A DNA stretch of 64,000 nucleotides from Thermovibrio ammonificans HB-1 (GCF_000185805.1 NC_014926.1:62001-126000), one strand, 5' to 3'. Positions 17,557 to 26,235 are shown, counted from the stretch's first letter. The notes: generated from the letters alone by a model not told the origin. Numbers and translations: made by a program.

Positions 17557-19519
17557 GGTTCACCTCTACTATCAGGTTTTTGAACCGGTCCACTTTCAGC
17601 TTTGCGCCCGGGGGAACTACCGTTGTGGCGCTGTACTCTACTATTACTGCCGGTCCGGTTATTTTGTTGCCGGGTAGCAGTTCCTCCCGGCTGTACACGG
17701 GAGTTTTTATCCACTCCCCTTTGAAGTAGACCGGCTTCTCCTTCAGCAGGGCACCGGGCGGCGGGTTTTCGGACCCCTCCTCGAAGGCGGGAAGTTTCGG
17801 TTTCTCGGTTATCCCTACGGCCCTGACCCTTGCAGTTACAACCTCCACTTCAGCCTCGTGGGTGTAGCCAAAGAGCTTCCGGTGGCTCTCTTCAAACTTC
17901 TCCTTAAAGTTCCTGCAATAGGGAACGGTGATTTCAAAGGACTGGCCCTTATACCTTGCGTCAACGAGCTTCTCAACCGCCACGTCTCCTTCGCTAAAGC
18001 CCTCTTCCTCCATTGCCTTCAGGGCGCGGCTCTGGAGTTCAGACAGGGCCTCTTCCACCTTCTCTACCTCTTCCGCTTTCACCATTACTGTTTTTGAGAA
18101 GTCTTTAACAACGTCGGCGCTTATCATGCCGAAGGCGGAGAGAACGCCCGGGTTCGTCGGAATCAGAACTCTCGGTATCTTGAGGCTCTGGGCCAGGAAG
18201 GCCGCGTGGAGGCCTCCGGCACCTCCGAACGAGACGAGGGTGAAGTCTTGGGGGTCGTAGCCCCTTTCGACCGAGATTACCTTTACGGCCCTTTCCATCT
18301 GGGCGTTTGCAACCTCTACGATTCCCTCTGCAAGCTCAACGGGCTCAATGTTGAGCCTCTTCGCCATTTCTTCAAAGAAGGGTTTGAGCCTTTCCGGGTA
18401 GAGCCTCATCCCCCCGCCCAAGAAGTTCTCGGGGTCGAGCCTTCCCAGGAAGAGGTTTGCGTCTGTAACCGTTATCTGCTCTCCCCTACCGTAACATATG
18501 GGGCCCGGGTCTGCCCCCGCGCTCTGAGGGCCTACCCTTAGGGCACCGCCGGCGTCTATCCAGGCTATTGAGCCTCCGCCGGCGCCAACGGTATGTATCT
18601 CTATTACAGGAACCTTTACGGGGATTCCCGATATCTTCGCCTCGGTTGTTACGGCGGGCCTGCCGTCTATGAGCGAAACGTCGGTTGAGGTTCCGCCCAT
18701 GTCGAAGGTTATGAGCTTCTCGAAACCCGCTTCCTTGCCCACTCTCCAGGCGCCTACAACGCCCCCGGCCGGCCCCGACAGGACCGTTCTTACCGGCTCC
18801 CTCTTTGCCGTGGCAGAGCTTATTATTCCGCCGTTCGACTGCATTATCTTGAGGGTGTCTTCGGGCTTTATCGCCCTTTCAAGGTGCTCTATGTAGCCCG
18901 ACACTTTCGGCAGCACAAAGGCGTTCACCGTTGTGGTTGACGCCCTCTCAAACTCCCTGAACTCCGGGACTATCTCGCTCGAAACGGAGGCTGGTATGCC
19001 GGCCCTCTCGAGGGCTTCTTTGACTTCCAGTTCGTGGCGGGGGTTCAGGAACGAGAAGAGGAAGCAGACGGCGGCCGACTGGACTTGAAGCTCTTTCAGT
19101 TTGGATATTAGGTTTTGAAGCTCCTCCTCTTTTAAAGGTTCAACTACCTCGCCTTTACTGTTTACCCTGCAGTTGAGCCCGAAGCACAGCTCCCTTTCCA
19201 CCAGCGGCTCGGGCTTTTTTGCAGCAGGGTCGTACAGTTTTTCTCTGTTCTGCCTCCCTATGAAGAGGAGCTCCTCAAAGCCTTTATTCGTTATAAAGGC
19301 GGTTCTTGCCCCTTTCCTTTCAAGTAGGGCGTTTGTTGCCACGGTTGTTCCGTGGATTATCCTCCGTGCCCTGTTGGGGGCTATCGCCTTGAGCCCCTCT
19401 ATAACGGCCCTTGCTGGGTTGTCGGGCGTAGAGAGGAGCTTCAGAACTTTAAGCCTGCCCCCTTCAACGAACACGAAATCGGTAAACGTTCCTCCCGTAT
19501 CCACTCCGACCGGAACCAT
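17549..19519 (-). CDS. Hydantoinase/oxoprolinase subunit A (HyuA family)
   Basis: The A subunit carries the actin/hexokinase-like ATP-binding fold. VGVDTGGTFTDFV at the N-terminus is the phosphate-1 signature, followed by HGTTVATNALLERKGA. The internal repeat FDMGGTSTDVSLI and HTVGAGGGSIAWID form the second half of the site. The 656-aa length fits. ATG at 19519 is supported by AGGAGAAGG; a 5' extension to 19570 would run over the palindrome at 19541-19556 and was rejected. With the overlapping B subunit it should open a cyclic amide at the cost of ATP. Confidence 0.92.
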   Translation of the reverse strand: MVPVGVDTGGTFTDFVFVEGGRLKVLKLLSTPDNPARAVIEGLKAIAPNRARRIIHGTTVATNALLERKGARTAFITNKGFEELLFIGRQNREKLYDPAAKKPEPLVERELCFGLNCRVNSKGEVVEPLKEEELQNLISKLKELQVQSAAVCFLFSFLNPRHELEVKEALERAGIPASVSSEIVPEFREFERASTTTVNAFVLPKVSGYIEHLERAIKPEDTLKIMQSNGGIISSATAKREPVRTVLSGPAGGVVGAWRVGKEAGFEKLITFDMGGTSTDVSLIDGRPAVTTEAKISGIPVKVPVIEIHTVGAGGGSIAWIDAGGALRVGPQSAGADPGPICYGRGEQITVTDANLFLGRLDPENFLGGGMRLYPERLKPFFEEMAKRLNIEPVELAEGIVEVANAQMERAVKVISVERGYDPQDFTLVSFGGAGGLHAAFLAQSLKIPRVLIPTNPGVLSAFGMISADVVKDFSKTVMVKAEEVEKVEEALSELQSRALKAMEEEGFSEGDVAVEKLVDARYKGQSFEITVPYCRNFKEKFEESHRKLFGYTHEAEVEVVTARVRAVGITEKPKLPAFEEGSENPPPGALLKEKPVYFKGEWIKTPVYSREELLPGNKITGPAVIVEYSATTVVPPGAKLKVDRFKNLIVEVNLD

Positions 19520-19540
19520 AACCTTCTCCTGACCCTTTTG

Positions 19541-19556
19541 AAATAGAATTCTATTT
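19541..19556. promoter_or_regulatory. Perfect 16-bp palindrome between hyuA and ubiE/menG
   Basis: AAATAGAATTCTATTT is a perfect palindrome midway between the divergent genes. Its halves contain TAGAAT, a -10-like hexamer, on both strands. It could be an operator, overlapping divergent -10 boxes, or both. Confidence 0.4.
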
Positions 19557-19582
19557 AAGCCTTTTCTCAAGCGAGGTGAAGT

Positions 19583-20245
19583 TTGGGAAAGCAGCCCGTA
19601 GGCGTTGAGATTTTCGACCGTATAGCCAGGAAGTACGACTCGATATCGGGCTTTCTGTCGCTTGGAATTATAAAGAGGTGGCAGCGGGAGCTCGTTAAGG
19701 GCCTTAACTCTCCCGGCGTGGTCCTCGACCTCGCCTGCGGAACCGGACAGGTTGCAGCCCTTGTTGCACCCAAGGCGGAGCTGACGGTGGGCTTAGACTA
19801 CTCCCTCCCCATGCTGCAGGTGGCCAAGGAGAAACATCCGGAGCTCCTGTGGGTAAGGGGAGACGCCCTCAAAACTCCCTTTAAAAGCGCCGTTTTCGAT
19901 ACGGTTTTGGTCTCTTTGGGGCTTCGCCACTTTGAAGACCCGGAAGGGGGGCTTAGGGAGATAAGGCGGGTTTTGAAGCCCGGGGGCGTTGCGAGGATTC
20001 TCGAAGTCTCCATTCCGAGGAATCCGGTGGCCGGGAAGCTCTTCACCTCGTTCCTTAAGTACGTGATGCTCCCTTTGGGAAGGCTGAGGTCGAAGGCCGA
20101 TGTTACCAGGCACCTCTTCACCACAATAGTTGAATTTCCCCACTACGATAGCCTGATAGAGCTTGCCGTTTCCGTTGGCTTTAAAGGGGGAAGTTACAGG
20201 CCCCTTATGGGGGGAATGGCGACCGTTTACCACTTAAACGGATAA
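19583..20245 (+). CDS. Demethylmenaquinone methyltransferase (UbiE/MenG family)
   Basis: This SAM-dependent C-methyltransferase performs a late step of menaquinone synthesis. The N-terminal FDRIARKYDSIS is the family's first signature. The SAM motif DLACGTGQVAALV begins near residue 49, and RRVLKPGG is the post-III motif. The 220-aa length fits. The start is TTG at 19583, after GAGGTGAAG. Together with the prenyl synthase at 5335 it supports a menaquinone-based electron chain, and the next gene on the strand is a multiheme cytochrome. Confidence 0.9.
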   Translation: MGKQPVGVEIFDRIARKYDSISGFLSLGIIKRWQRELVKGLNSPGVVLDLACGTGQVAALVAPKAELTVGLDYSLPMLQVAKEKHPELLWVRGDALKTPFKSAVFDTVLVSLGLRHFEDPEGGLREIRRVLKPGGVARILEVSIPRNPVAGKLFTSFLKYVMLPLGRLRSKADVTRHLFTTIVEFPHYDSLIELAVSVGFKGGSYRPLMGGMATVYHLNG

Positions 20246-20312
20246 ATCCACTATAATAGGATTTTGAATTATTTATCTTTTCAGGTGTGCTAAGTGATTT
20301 GGGAGGAACGAG

Positions 20313-21539
20313 GTGAAAAGGCTTTTCTTGGCTTTGGGAGGGCTTCTCTTTGTTGCCGGCTGTAGCGGACTGGGCTCCACCAGCGTTCACTATACCGACT
20401 TCGGAGCGGATTACGCCGAAAAGGGCGGAACCTACCTGACCCCGGAGAACCACCCCGACGGCTGGGGGCAGAGCGACTGTTTAGGGTGTCACCAGAACTT
20501 TAAACACACCATGGCCACCGTTGATCTTTCGGTAGACCAGTACCAGAAACTCATAGACGACGCAGTTAATGCCGTTGGCGTTGGCAACGCCATAGGGGTG
20601 TGCTCGGCCTGTCACGGAACCAACGGCGTTTCGGGTGTTCAGAGGCAGTGTTTAGTCTGCCACGACCAGATGGGAAACCTCATCCACTTCTACAGGGGAA
20701 CGTCCCAGAGGACTCATGCCCTACACGACTTTAACGGCAACGGCCGCATAGACGATTTCGACTGTACCGTTTGCCATTGGCAGCCCGATATGGACGGCCT
20801 TGTGGAGCCGGGCACCGACTTTGCCCACTTTAACGGCATTTCTTACAAAAACGTTCAGGACCTCTGCTTAACTTGCCACTCCAACACCTGGGGAGCCCTC
20901 TCGGGTGAGCCCCTTGCCGATACGAACGGCGACGGCAAGGCCGATGCGGCCGTTTCTCCGAAGGAAGCTCCGCCGAACGTTGCCTCCCTGTGGAGCGGAG
21001 ACTGGCACGGCCAGAACGACTACACAACCGGTGAGAAGAGCTTCAAACCCATCGACCTCTCCGGTCAGCTCCTCTTCCACGTTCAGCACGCTCCCTTAGA
21101 GTGCTCCCAGTGCCACAACCCCCACGCTTCAAACAACGACAACCTCATAATAGAAAAGGTAGGTGAAACCCTCCTTGCCGATAAAGCCGTTGTCCAGCAG
21201 GACAACACCTCCGTTCTCGAGTATGTGGTTGTTGACCCCCGCTCCCAAAACTACTTCAAAGACCTCTACTTCGAGGGCAACGTTACAAGCGTTAACGCAA
21301 CTTATGACCTCTCAAACGCAACCCAGCTCCAGGAGTACGTGAACCTTCCGGTGAACTACACCCAAGGGGCTACAGTGCTTGAGACAAGGGAGAACCAGGC
21401 TTCGCTCTGTGCCGCCTGTCACGACGGAACCTACAGCTACGCTCCTGCCAACGGCCTCGGCCTCCCCATAGACATAAAGACCCATATGAACCCCGACCAA
21501 GTCTGCAGCCAGTGTCATACCCACGGAGGAACCTTCTAA
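20313..21539 (+). CDS. Octaheme c-type cytochrome lipoprotein with EF-hand-like loops
   Basis: Eight CxxCH haem-binding sites begin at residues 56, 97, 113, 151, 185, 264, 366 and 398. The signal peptide ends in a lipobox, VAGC, with lipid-modified Cys17, so the protein should be membrane-anchored and face the periplasm or outside. Two Asp/Asn/Gly loops, D139-FNGNGRIDDFD and D203-TNGDGKAD, match dockerin/EF-hand calcium loops; both lie next to haem sites. Distal His ligands are plentiful. It may pass electrons to an extracellular or periplasmic acceptor, or serve in sulfur or nitrogen respiration, but no partner gene is adjacent. I see no match to nitrite-reductase signatures. GTG at 20313 has GGGAGGAACGAG before it. 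Confidence 0.9.
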   Translation: MKRLFLALGGLLFVAGCSGLGSTSVHYTDFGADYAEKGGTYLTPENHPDGWGQSDCLGCHQNFKHTMATVDLSVDQYQKLIDDAVNAVGVGNAIGVCSACHGTNGVSGVQRQCLVCHDQMGNLIHFYRGTSQRTHALHDFNGNGRIDDFDCTVCHWQPDMDGLVEPGTDFAHFNGISYKNVQDLCLTCHSNTWGALSGEPLADTNGDGKADAAVSPKEAPPNVASLWSGDWHGQNDYTTGEKSFKPIDLSGQLLFHVQHAPLECSQCHNPHASNNDNLIIEKVGETLLADKAVVQQDNTSVLEYVVVDPRSQNYFKDLYFEGNVTSVNATYDLSNATQLQEYVNLPVNYTQGATVLETRENQASLCAACHDGTYSYAPANGLGLPIDIKTHMNPDQVCSQCHTHGGTF

Positions 21540-21550
21540 GGGGTTCCTCC
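21525..21550 (+). terminator. Hairpin spanning the cytochrome stop codon
   Basis: GGAGGAACC (21525-21533) pairs with GGTTCCTCC (21542-21550), with the stop TAA in the loop. CTTCACTCTTAC follows; the U-run is weak. It separates the cytochrome from the convergent TauE gene. Confidence 0.5.
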
Positions 21551-21558
21551 CTTCACTC

Positions 21559-22347
21559 TTACAGCAGGAGTATCTTTGCTGCAATCACAAGGAGCATAAC
21601 TGCAAAGAGCTTCTTCAGGTGGTGCTGATTGAGGCCCCTTAAAACCCTCAGCCCCAGCTTCACCCCTATCAGGGAGCCACAGGCAACGAGCACGGCTCCG
21701 GGAACGTAAACCAGCCCTACCTGACAGCACAGCACCTTCTCTGCCGGCACCATTAGGTAGAGTGCCGCCCCTAAAAGGGCGTTCAGGAAAGAGGCGGCAG
21801 AGGCTATGGCTACCGTTCTCTCGACCTTTATCCCCTCGACCGAAAAGAGTATGGAGTTTACCACTACGCCCCCACCTATCCCCAGCAGGGAGCTTAAAAA
21901 GCCCGAGAGGACAACCGTTAGAGGAACAATTACCCTCTCTTTCACCCTCAGCTTGCGGCTGCCCCTGCCGCTCAGCAGCAGCTTTACTCCTGTTATAACG
22001 AGGAAGATGCCGAAGATGTTCTTCAGCGCTTTAACAGGCAGGTAGTGGGCAAGCAGCACCCCGGCCAGAACTCCCGGAAGGGAAAATATTAAGAGCTTGG
22101 CCGCCTCCTTTAAAGGGTAGCTCCCCTTTAGTATGTGGGATACGGTGGAAAAGAGCGTAGAGACGGCTATAACCGAGAGGCTCGTTGCAACTGCCAGCTT
22201 GAAGCTCAGCTCCTGGGGCACCCCTATCTTCTGGAAGAAGAACCAGAAGAGGGGTACCAGTATCACCCCTCCGCCTATGCCGAAGAGGCCTGCCACAAAG
22301 CCCGCCGCAATTCCGACGGTAAACAGAACTCCGTATATCAGCTCCAC
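21559..22347 (-). CDS. TauE/SafE-family permease (sulfite exporter-like)
   Basis: This is a 262-aa polytopic membrane protein with about seven to eight hydrophobic spans. It has the duplicated family motif: GLFGIGGGVILVPLF near residues 20-34 and LLGIGGGVVVNSIL in the second half. TauE/SafE members export sulfite, sulfoacetate or related organosulfur anions, or move other small anions. In a sulfur-respiring thermophile a role in sulfur-anion traffic is plausible but not shown. It is convergent with the cytochrome gene and directly downstream of cutA. Confidence 0.88.
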   Translation of the reverse strand: MELIYGVLFTVGIAAGFVAGLFGIGGGVILVPLFWFFFQKIGVPQELSFKLAVATSLSVIAVSTLFSTVSHILKGSYPLKEAAKLLIFSLPGVLAGVLLAHYLPVKALKNIFGIFLVITGVKLLLSGRGSRKLRVKERVIVPLTVVLSGFLSSLLGIGGGVVVNSILFSVEGIKVERTVAIASAASFLNALLGAALYLMVPAEKVLCCQVGLVYVPGAVLVACGSLIGVKLGLRVLRGLNQHHLKKLFAVMLLVIAAKILLL

Positions 22348-22379
22348 AAAACGGCTCCGGTTGCAGTGTGGAGCTAATT

Positions 22380-22697
22380 CTACCTGAGCTCACTGTGAAC
22401 CCAGTTTAGGTAGGGTTTGTAGCCTGCAACTATCGGAATCGCTATTATTTCGGGAACCTTGTAGCTGTGTAGCCGCTTTATGATTTGCTCCACCCGGGGG
22501 TAGAGCCTTTTTTGCGTTTTCACTATCAGGAACCACTCCTTGCTCTTTTCGAGCCTTCCCTCCCACCAGTAGCAGCTCTCTACGGGGCCCAAAATCTGGA
22601 TGCACGCGGCAAGCAGCCCTTCCAGGAGCACCTTCCCTATCTTCTCAGCCTCCCCCTTTGTGGGTGTTGTTGTTATTACCTGGATGAAGTTCTCCAT
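22380..22697 (-). CDS. cutA: Divalent-cation tolerance protein CutA1
   Basis: CutA1 is a very stable trimeric ferredoxin-like protein once linked to copper tolerance; its true role is unsettled. The sequence shows family marks: TTPTKGEAEKIGKVLLEGLLAACIQI, SCYWWEG, and VKTQKRLYPRVEQIIKRLHSYKVPEIIAIPI. The 105-aa length is typical. It lies 32 bases upstream of the TauE gene on the same strand and diverges from nfo. Confidence 0.95.
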   Translation of the reverse strand: MENFIQVITTTPTKGEAEKIGKVLLEGLLAACIQILGPVESCYWWEGRLEKSKEWFLIVKTQKRLYPRVEQIIKRLHSYKVPEIIAIPIVAGYKPYLNWVHSELR

Positions 22698-22809
22698 CTT
22701 CTCCTCCGACCGTCGCTTCTTCTTTTTAAAATTATTTTCCTCTATACCAAAATTATCGGCACTTTGTCATACACTTTAAATGCGAAATTCGCAATCTTAG
22801 GAGGTTATC

Positions 22810-23655
22810 TTGGCCAAGTTTGTAGGTGCCCACGTAAGCGCCGCCGGAGGTGTTCACAACGCCCCCCTTAACGCCCAGGAGATAGGGGCGAGGGCTTTTG
22901 CTCTCTTCACCAAGAACCAGCGGCAGTGGCGGGCAAAGCCCCTAACCGAGGAAGTTATCGGGCGGTTTAAAGAGAACCTCCGCCGGGTTGGAATCTCCCC
23001 CGACCACGTTCTTCCCCACGACAGCTACCTCATAAACTTGGGCCACCCCGAGCCGGAAAAGAGGCGCCGCTCCCTGGAGGCTTTTATAGACGAGGCGGAG
23101 CGCTGTAGTGCCCTTGGCCTAAAGTACCTGAACTTTCACCCGGGCAGCCACCTTAGGCAGATAAGCGAAGAGGAGTGCTTGGAGCTCGTTGCCCTCTCCC
23201 TGAATGAGGCGATGGAGCGGACTAAGGGTGTTGTTTTCGTAGTAGAGAACACGGCGGGTCAGGGCTCGAACGTGGGCTACAGGTTTGAGCACATAGCCCG
23301 CATAGTAGAGCTCGTTAACGACAAGTCCCGCATAGGGGTCTGCCTGGATACCTGCCACCTCTTTGCCGCAGGCTACGACATAAGGGATAGAAGCTCTTAC
23401 GAGAGGACTATGGAGGAGTTTGAAAAGGTTGTGGGCTTTAAGTACCTAAAGGGTATGCACCTTAACGACGCAAAATCCGGATTGGGCAGCAGGGTCGATA
23501 GGCACCACTCCATAGGCAAGGGGAACATAGGGCTCGACGCCTTCAGGTTCATAATGAACGACCCTCGGCTCGACGGTATTCCCCTGATTTTGGAGACGAT
23601 AGACCCGAGCCTGTGGCCCTACGAGATAGAGCTACTCTACTCCCTTGTAGAGTAG
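22810..23655 (+). CDS. nfo: Endonuclease IV (AP endonuclease)
   Basis: Nfo cuts DNA 5' of abasic sites in base-excision repair, using three zinc ions in a TIM barrel. Visible motifs are GAHVSAAGG at the N-terminus, [58 protein letters not shown] and LETID; they contain the His, Glu and Asp metal ligands. The 281-aa length is normal. The start is TTG at 22810 behind TTAGGAGGTTATC. Depurination is fast at high temperature, so the enzyme suits a thermophile. Confidence 0.96.
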   Translation: MAKFVGAHVSAAGGVHNAPLNAQEIGARAFALFTKNQRQWRAKPLTEEVIGRFKENLRRVGISPDHVLPHDSYLINLGHPEPEKRRRSLEAFIDEAERCSALGLKYLNFHPGSHLRQISEEECLELVALSLNEAMERTKGVVFVVENTAGQGSNVGYRFEHIARIVELVNDKSRIGVCLDTCHLFAAGYDIRDRSSYERTMEEFEKVVGFKYLKGMHLNDAKSGLGSRVDRHHSIGKGNIGLDAFRFIMNDPRLDGIPLILETIDPSLWPYEIELLYSLVE

Positions 23656-23693
23656 GTGCATACCTTTAAAGTGTAAGGAGTTGGGAGGGAGAG

Positions 23694-24356
23694 ATGGTTT
23701 TTAAAGATAGGAGAGAGGCCGGGAAGCTCCTTGCCCGTGCAATTGTTGAGCGCTTTAACGGCACTCTGAAAGACCCCGTTGTTGTTGCCATTCCGAGGGG
23801 AGGGGTAGTGGTTGCAGAGCCCATAGCCCTTCAGCTCTCTGCTCCCCTTGAGCTCGTTATTCCGAGGAAGGTGGGAGCCCCCTTTAACCCGGAGTTTGCC
23901 GTTGCCGCCGTTACCGAAGACGGAACCCTCATTCTAAACCCCGACCTTTCCCCGGATGCCCTCTCGAGGCTCGGGGTTACGGAGGAGTACCTGAAGAGGA
24001 AGGCCCTTGAGGAGATTGAGGAGATAAGGCGGCGGAAGCTCCTTTACACCGGCGGCAGGCGGAGGATTCCCCTTACGGGGCGCGACGTTATACTGGTAGA
24101 CGACGGCATAGCAACCGGTTTAACGGTAAAGGCTGCAATAGCCTCCCTGAGGAGGGAGAACCCCAACAGAATAATACTTGCGGTTCCGGTTATGCCCCTC
24201 GACAGGTTGGAGGAGTTTAAAGGGCTCGTAGATGACCTGGTTGTGCTCTACGCTCCTGAGTTCTTTCAGGCGGTGGGTCAGTTCTACGAGGACTTCTCTC
24301 AGACGCCCGACCGTGAGGTTGTGGAGATTCTCGAGAGGGTTAACGGCGGAGCTTAG
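23694..24356 (+). CDS. Phosphoribosyltransferase-fold protein
   Basis: This is a type I phosphoribosyltransferase-like protein. The PRPP loop VILVDDGIATGLTVKAA lies about residues 132-148, and the N-terminal half has VVAIPRGGVVVAEPIA followed by VIPRKVGAPFNPEFAVAAV. This pattern matches the broad 'predicted phosphoribosyltransferase' group whose substrates are unknown. At 220 aa it has no extra hydrolase domain. It follows nfo by 38 bases, possibly on the same transcript. Confidence 0.85.
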   Translation: MVFKDRREAGKLLARAIVERFNGTLKDPVVVAIPRGGVVVAEPIALQLSAPLELVIPRKVGAPFNPEFAVAAVTEDGTLILNPDLSPDALSRLGVTEEYLKRKALEEIEEIRRRKLLYTGGRRRIPLTGRDVILVDDGIATGLTVKAAIASLRRENPNRIILAVPVMPLDRLEEFKGLVDDLVVLYAPEFFQAVGQFYEDFSQTPDREVVEILERVNGGA

Positions 24357-24367
24357 GCCCCGCCGTT
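24342..24367. terminator. Shared terminator hairpin of convergent genes
   Basis: AACGGCGG (24342-24349) pairs with CCGCCGTT (24360-24367) around the stop region of the phosphoribosyltransferase and ahead of the convergent YlbF-like gene end. On plus, TGGTTAC follows; the U-run is poor. Confidence 0.5.
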
Positions 24368-24370
24368 TGG

Positions 24371-24733
24371 TTACATGCTGCAGCCGGAACAGCCGGAGCA
24401 GCCGTGTCCGTGGTGTTTGAGTCCCTCTATTGCCTCTTGGAGTAGGGAGTTAACCGTTTCGAGCATCTGGCTGAACTTCTGGTTGGCCTCGAGGTACTCT
24501 TTCCCTACCGGGTTCTGGGCAAACTTGTTGAATGCCTCTTCAAGCTGCTGCATCGCCTCGGGGGAGCCAGACATCTGGGCCATCTGCTGGAGCCTCTGAA
24601 CCTCTTGCAGGAGCTTGCTTGCCTCTTGGTCCATCATCAGCTTGGCCTCTGCAGCCCTTAGGTTTGCAAGCTCTTCAGATTGGGCTATAGCCTGTGCCAG
24701 CTCGGTTGCCTTCTTGATAACTTCTGCAGACAT
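24371..24733 (-). CDS. YlbF/YmcA-family protein with Cys-rich tail
   Basis: This 120-aa, mainly helical protein resembles the YlbF/YmcA (DUF964) family, with repeated A-L-Q heptads and the typical AQNPVGKEYLEANQKFSQML segment. In Bacillus the YlbF-YmcA-YaaT complex carries iron-sulfur clusters and helps RNase Y processing and development. Here the C-terminus ends in HHGHGCSGCSGCSM, three closely spaced cysteines plus histidines. That is a credible metal or Fe-S ligand set, and in Bacillus the C-terminal cysteine of YlbF serves this purpose. It diverges from the roadblock operon. A role in RNA turnover is inference. Confidence 0.78.
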   Translation of the reverse strand: MSAEVIKKATELAQAIAQSEELANLRAAEAKLMMDQEASKLLQEVQRLQQMAQMSGSPEAMQQLEEAFNKFAQNPVGKEYLEANQKFSQMLETVNSLLQEAIEGLKHHGHGCSGCSGCSM

Positions 24734-24800
24734 CTCTCCTCCAAATCGGTTGTGTAGTTGATTAATCTAAAGTCTCTTAAGTGCGGTTACAAGGGCGGGG

Positions 24801-24828
24801 TTGAAAAGGTGAAAACATTAACTAATTT
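24801..24828 (+). promoter_or_regulatory. Candidate promoter of the roadblock/ODP operon
   Basis: TTGAAA (24801-24806) and TAATTT (24823-24828) are 16 bases apart, about 55 bases before the first start codon. The -10 match is only moderate. Confidence 0.4.
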
Positions 24829-24881
24829 TTATGGTGTAAATTGAGGGAACCGCCCATACCCCTTTGTCTGTAGAGGTTAAG

Positions 24882-25304
24882 TTGGAAAGTAGCCGCTCCG
24901 GTAGCCTCTCTCTGCTTTCCTACATAAGGGAAAACGTTAAAAAGCTTCGGGGCTTTTCCTTCCTCGCCGTTGGTGTTTACAACGAGTCGGGAAGGCCGCT
25001 GTATGAGGAGGAGAGAGCTTCCGCCCCCAACTCCCCGCTTCGCTCGTTTCCCTACCTGCTTGCCGCAGGCCTCGAGGCTGTGAAGTTCGGTTCCCGCTCC
25101 GGCAGGGAACCTCAGGCGGTTGTCCTCTCCTACCCGGAGTTCAACGTTGTTCTGGTTTCAAAGAAGACCCCCGTTGGCAGGGTCAGCGTTCTCTACGCAG
25201 TAGAGAAGGGGTGGTTTCTCTTCTCCTCTGCCGAGCGCGCTGTAAAGCGGGCCACCTCCTTTTTAAACGGCCTCGACAGGGCTTTGAGAGAGAGGAATGG
25301 TTAA
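24882..25304 (+). CDS. Small roadblock-like protein, first gene of the ODP operon
   Basis: No named family is recognised with certainty. The 140-aa protein has the alternating helix-strand pattern of a roadblock/LC7 (MglB-like) domain: a leading helix, a strand FSFLAVGVY, a turn with NESGRPLY, a middle helix, then strands QAVVLSY, FNVVLVS and VSVLYAVEK, and a closing helix. TTG at 24882 was preferred because TAGAGG lies five bases upstream; an earlier TTG (24864) lacks a ribosome-binding site. It opens a five-gene set whose members overlap or nearly touch, and it overlaps the next gene by eight bases. Confidence 0.6.
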   Translation: MESSRSGSLSLLSYIRENVKKLRGFSFLAVGVYNESGRPLYEEERASAPNSPLRSFPYLLAAGLEAVKFGSRSGREPQAVVLSYPEFNVVLVSKKTPVGRVSVLYAVEKGWFLFSSAERAVKRATSFLNGLDRALRERNG

Positions 25305-25896
25305 GGGTTACTCTGTTTTAGCAGACCTTGAACTCCTTGCAAGGAGCTCCTCCTTGTGGGAGCTTCAGGTTCGGGGAAGCTCCTTTGAAGGCTTTATCTT
25401 TTTAGGACGCAAAGAGGTTCTGGCCGCCTACCTCTACTTCGATGGGGAGAGGTTGGCAGGCGACGCCGCCCTCCTCTTCCTTGCCGAGAACTCCTCAAAG
25501 TTCACCCTCGGGCTCGGCAGGAAGAGGCGGTTTGAACCTCAGAGGAACGTTACCCCCTTCGGGGTGAAGCTCTTCAACAGGCGCACCGGGGCTAACTTGC
25601 CCGTTTCCGGGGTGGAAACCCGGGAGTTGAGTCTGGTGGAGAAGCTCCTCTCCCTCCTCCCCTACAGGGAGCTCTTCCTTTTTGTCAGGGCCGGAAGGAC
25701 CCTCTTCTCAACCTTAACCGCCGACAGAGTCGGGAAGCTCCTTTCCCTCCTTGAAGAGCTTCCCGCCGGCACCGGCCACATAGACTTCAGCCGAAAAGTC
25801 CTCTCCTTCAACCATCCTGCGGGAGAGCTTCTCCTACTTTCCCGTAAAGGATTTGAAGAGCTTGAACTCTGTAGAGACCAGCTTCGGGAGGTCTAA
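25297..25896 (+). CDS. Uncharacterised 199-aa protein in the ODP operon
   Basis: I do not recognise it firmly. The N-terminal 70 residues (GYSVLADLELLARSSSLWEL, then a strand-rich part with GFIFL and a later AALLFLAENS helix) recall DUF4388/PATAN-type domains, which often accompany response regulators and MglA-like GTPases. The C-terminal ~90 residues are Leu-rich helices. There are no membrane segments. Start ATG at 25297 lies inside the end of the previous gene, and its stop is immediately followed by the next ATG, so all are translated from one message. Function unknown; association with roadblock proteins is the main clue. Confidence 0.55.
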   Translation: MVKGYSVLADLELLARSSSLWELQVRGSSFEGFIFLGRKEVLAAYLYFDGERLAGDAALLFLAENSSKFTLGLGRKRRFEPQRNVTPFGVKLFNRRTGANLPVSGVETRELSLVEKLLSLLPYRELFLFVRAGRTLFSTLTADRVGKLLSLLEELPAGTGHIDFSRKVLSFNHPAGELLLLSRKGFEELELCRDQLREV

Positions 25897-26226
25897 ATGG
25901 AAGCCGAGTCCATTCTGGAGCTCATTCCCTTCAGCAAAACCTTCGTAAGGGGCACCTTTTCCGGTGAAGTGACCCACAAAGAAGGCGACAGGGCAGACGA
26001 AGTTGCCGAATCTGCAAAGAAATTTGTAGAGAACTACCTCAACTACTACAGGGCCATGGGAGACCTCGAGATAGGCCTTCCGAAAGAGATACTCGTCTCC
26101 ACCGACGGAGAGTACCTGCTCATAAGGCTCTTTCCCGCAACCGAAGAGTGGGGGGCGGTCCGTATGAACTCCCAGGGAAACGTGGGCTTTGCCCGCCTCA
26201 TGCTCATAAGGACCATAGAAGGGTAA
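25897..26226 (+). CDS. Uncharacterised 109-aa protein in the ODP operon
   Basis: This is a small acidic protein with one long helix (about residues 25-52) followed by beta strands (EILVSTDGEYLLIRLF, GNVGFARLMLIRTI). The pattern could be half of a roadblock-like fold, but the similarity is only structural guesswork. It starts directly at the base after the stop of the preceding gene and ends nine bases before the ODP gene, with GGAGGAG between. Function unknown. Confidence 0.55.
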   Translation: MEAESILELIPFSKTFVRGTFSGEVTHKEGDRADEVAESAKKFVENYLNYYRAMGDLEIGLPKEILVSTDGEYLLIRLFPATEEWGAVRMNSQGNVGFARLMLIRTIEG

Positions 26227-26235
26227 GGAGGAGCC

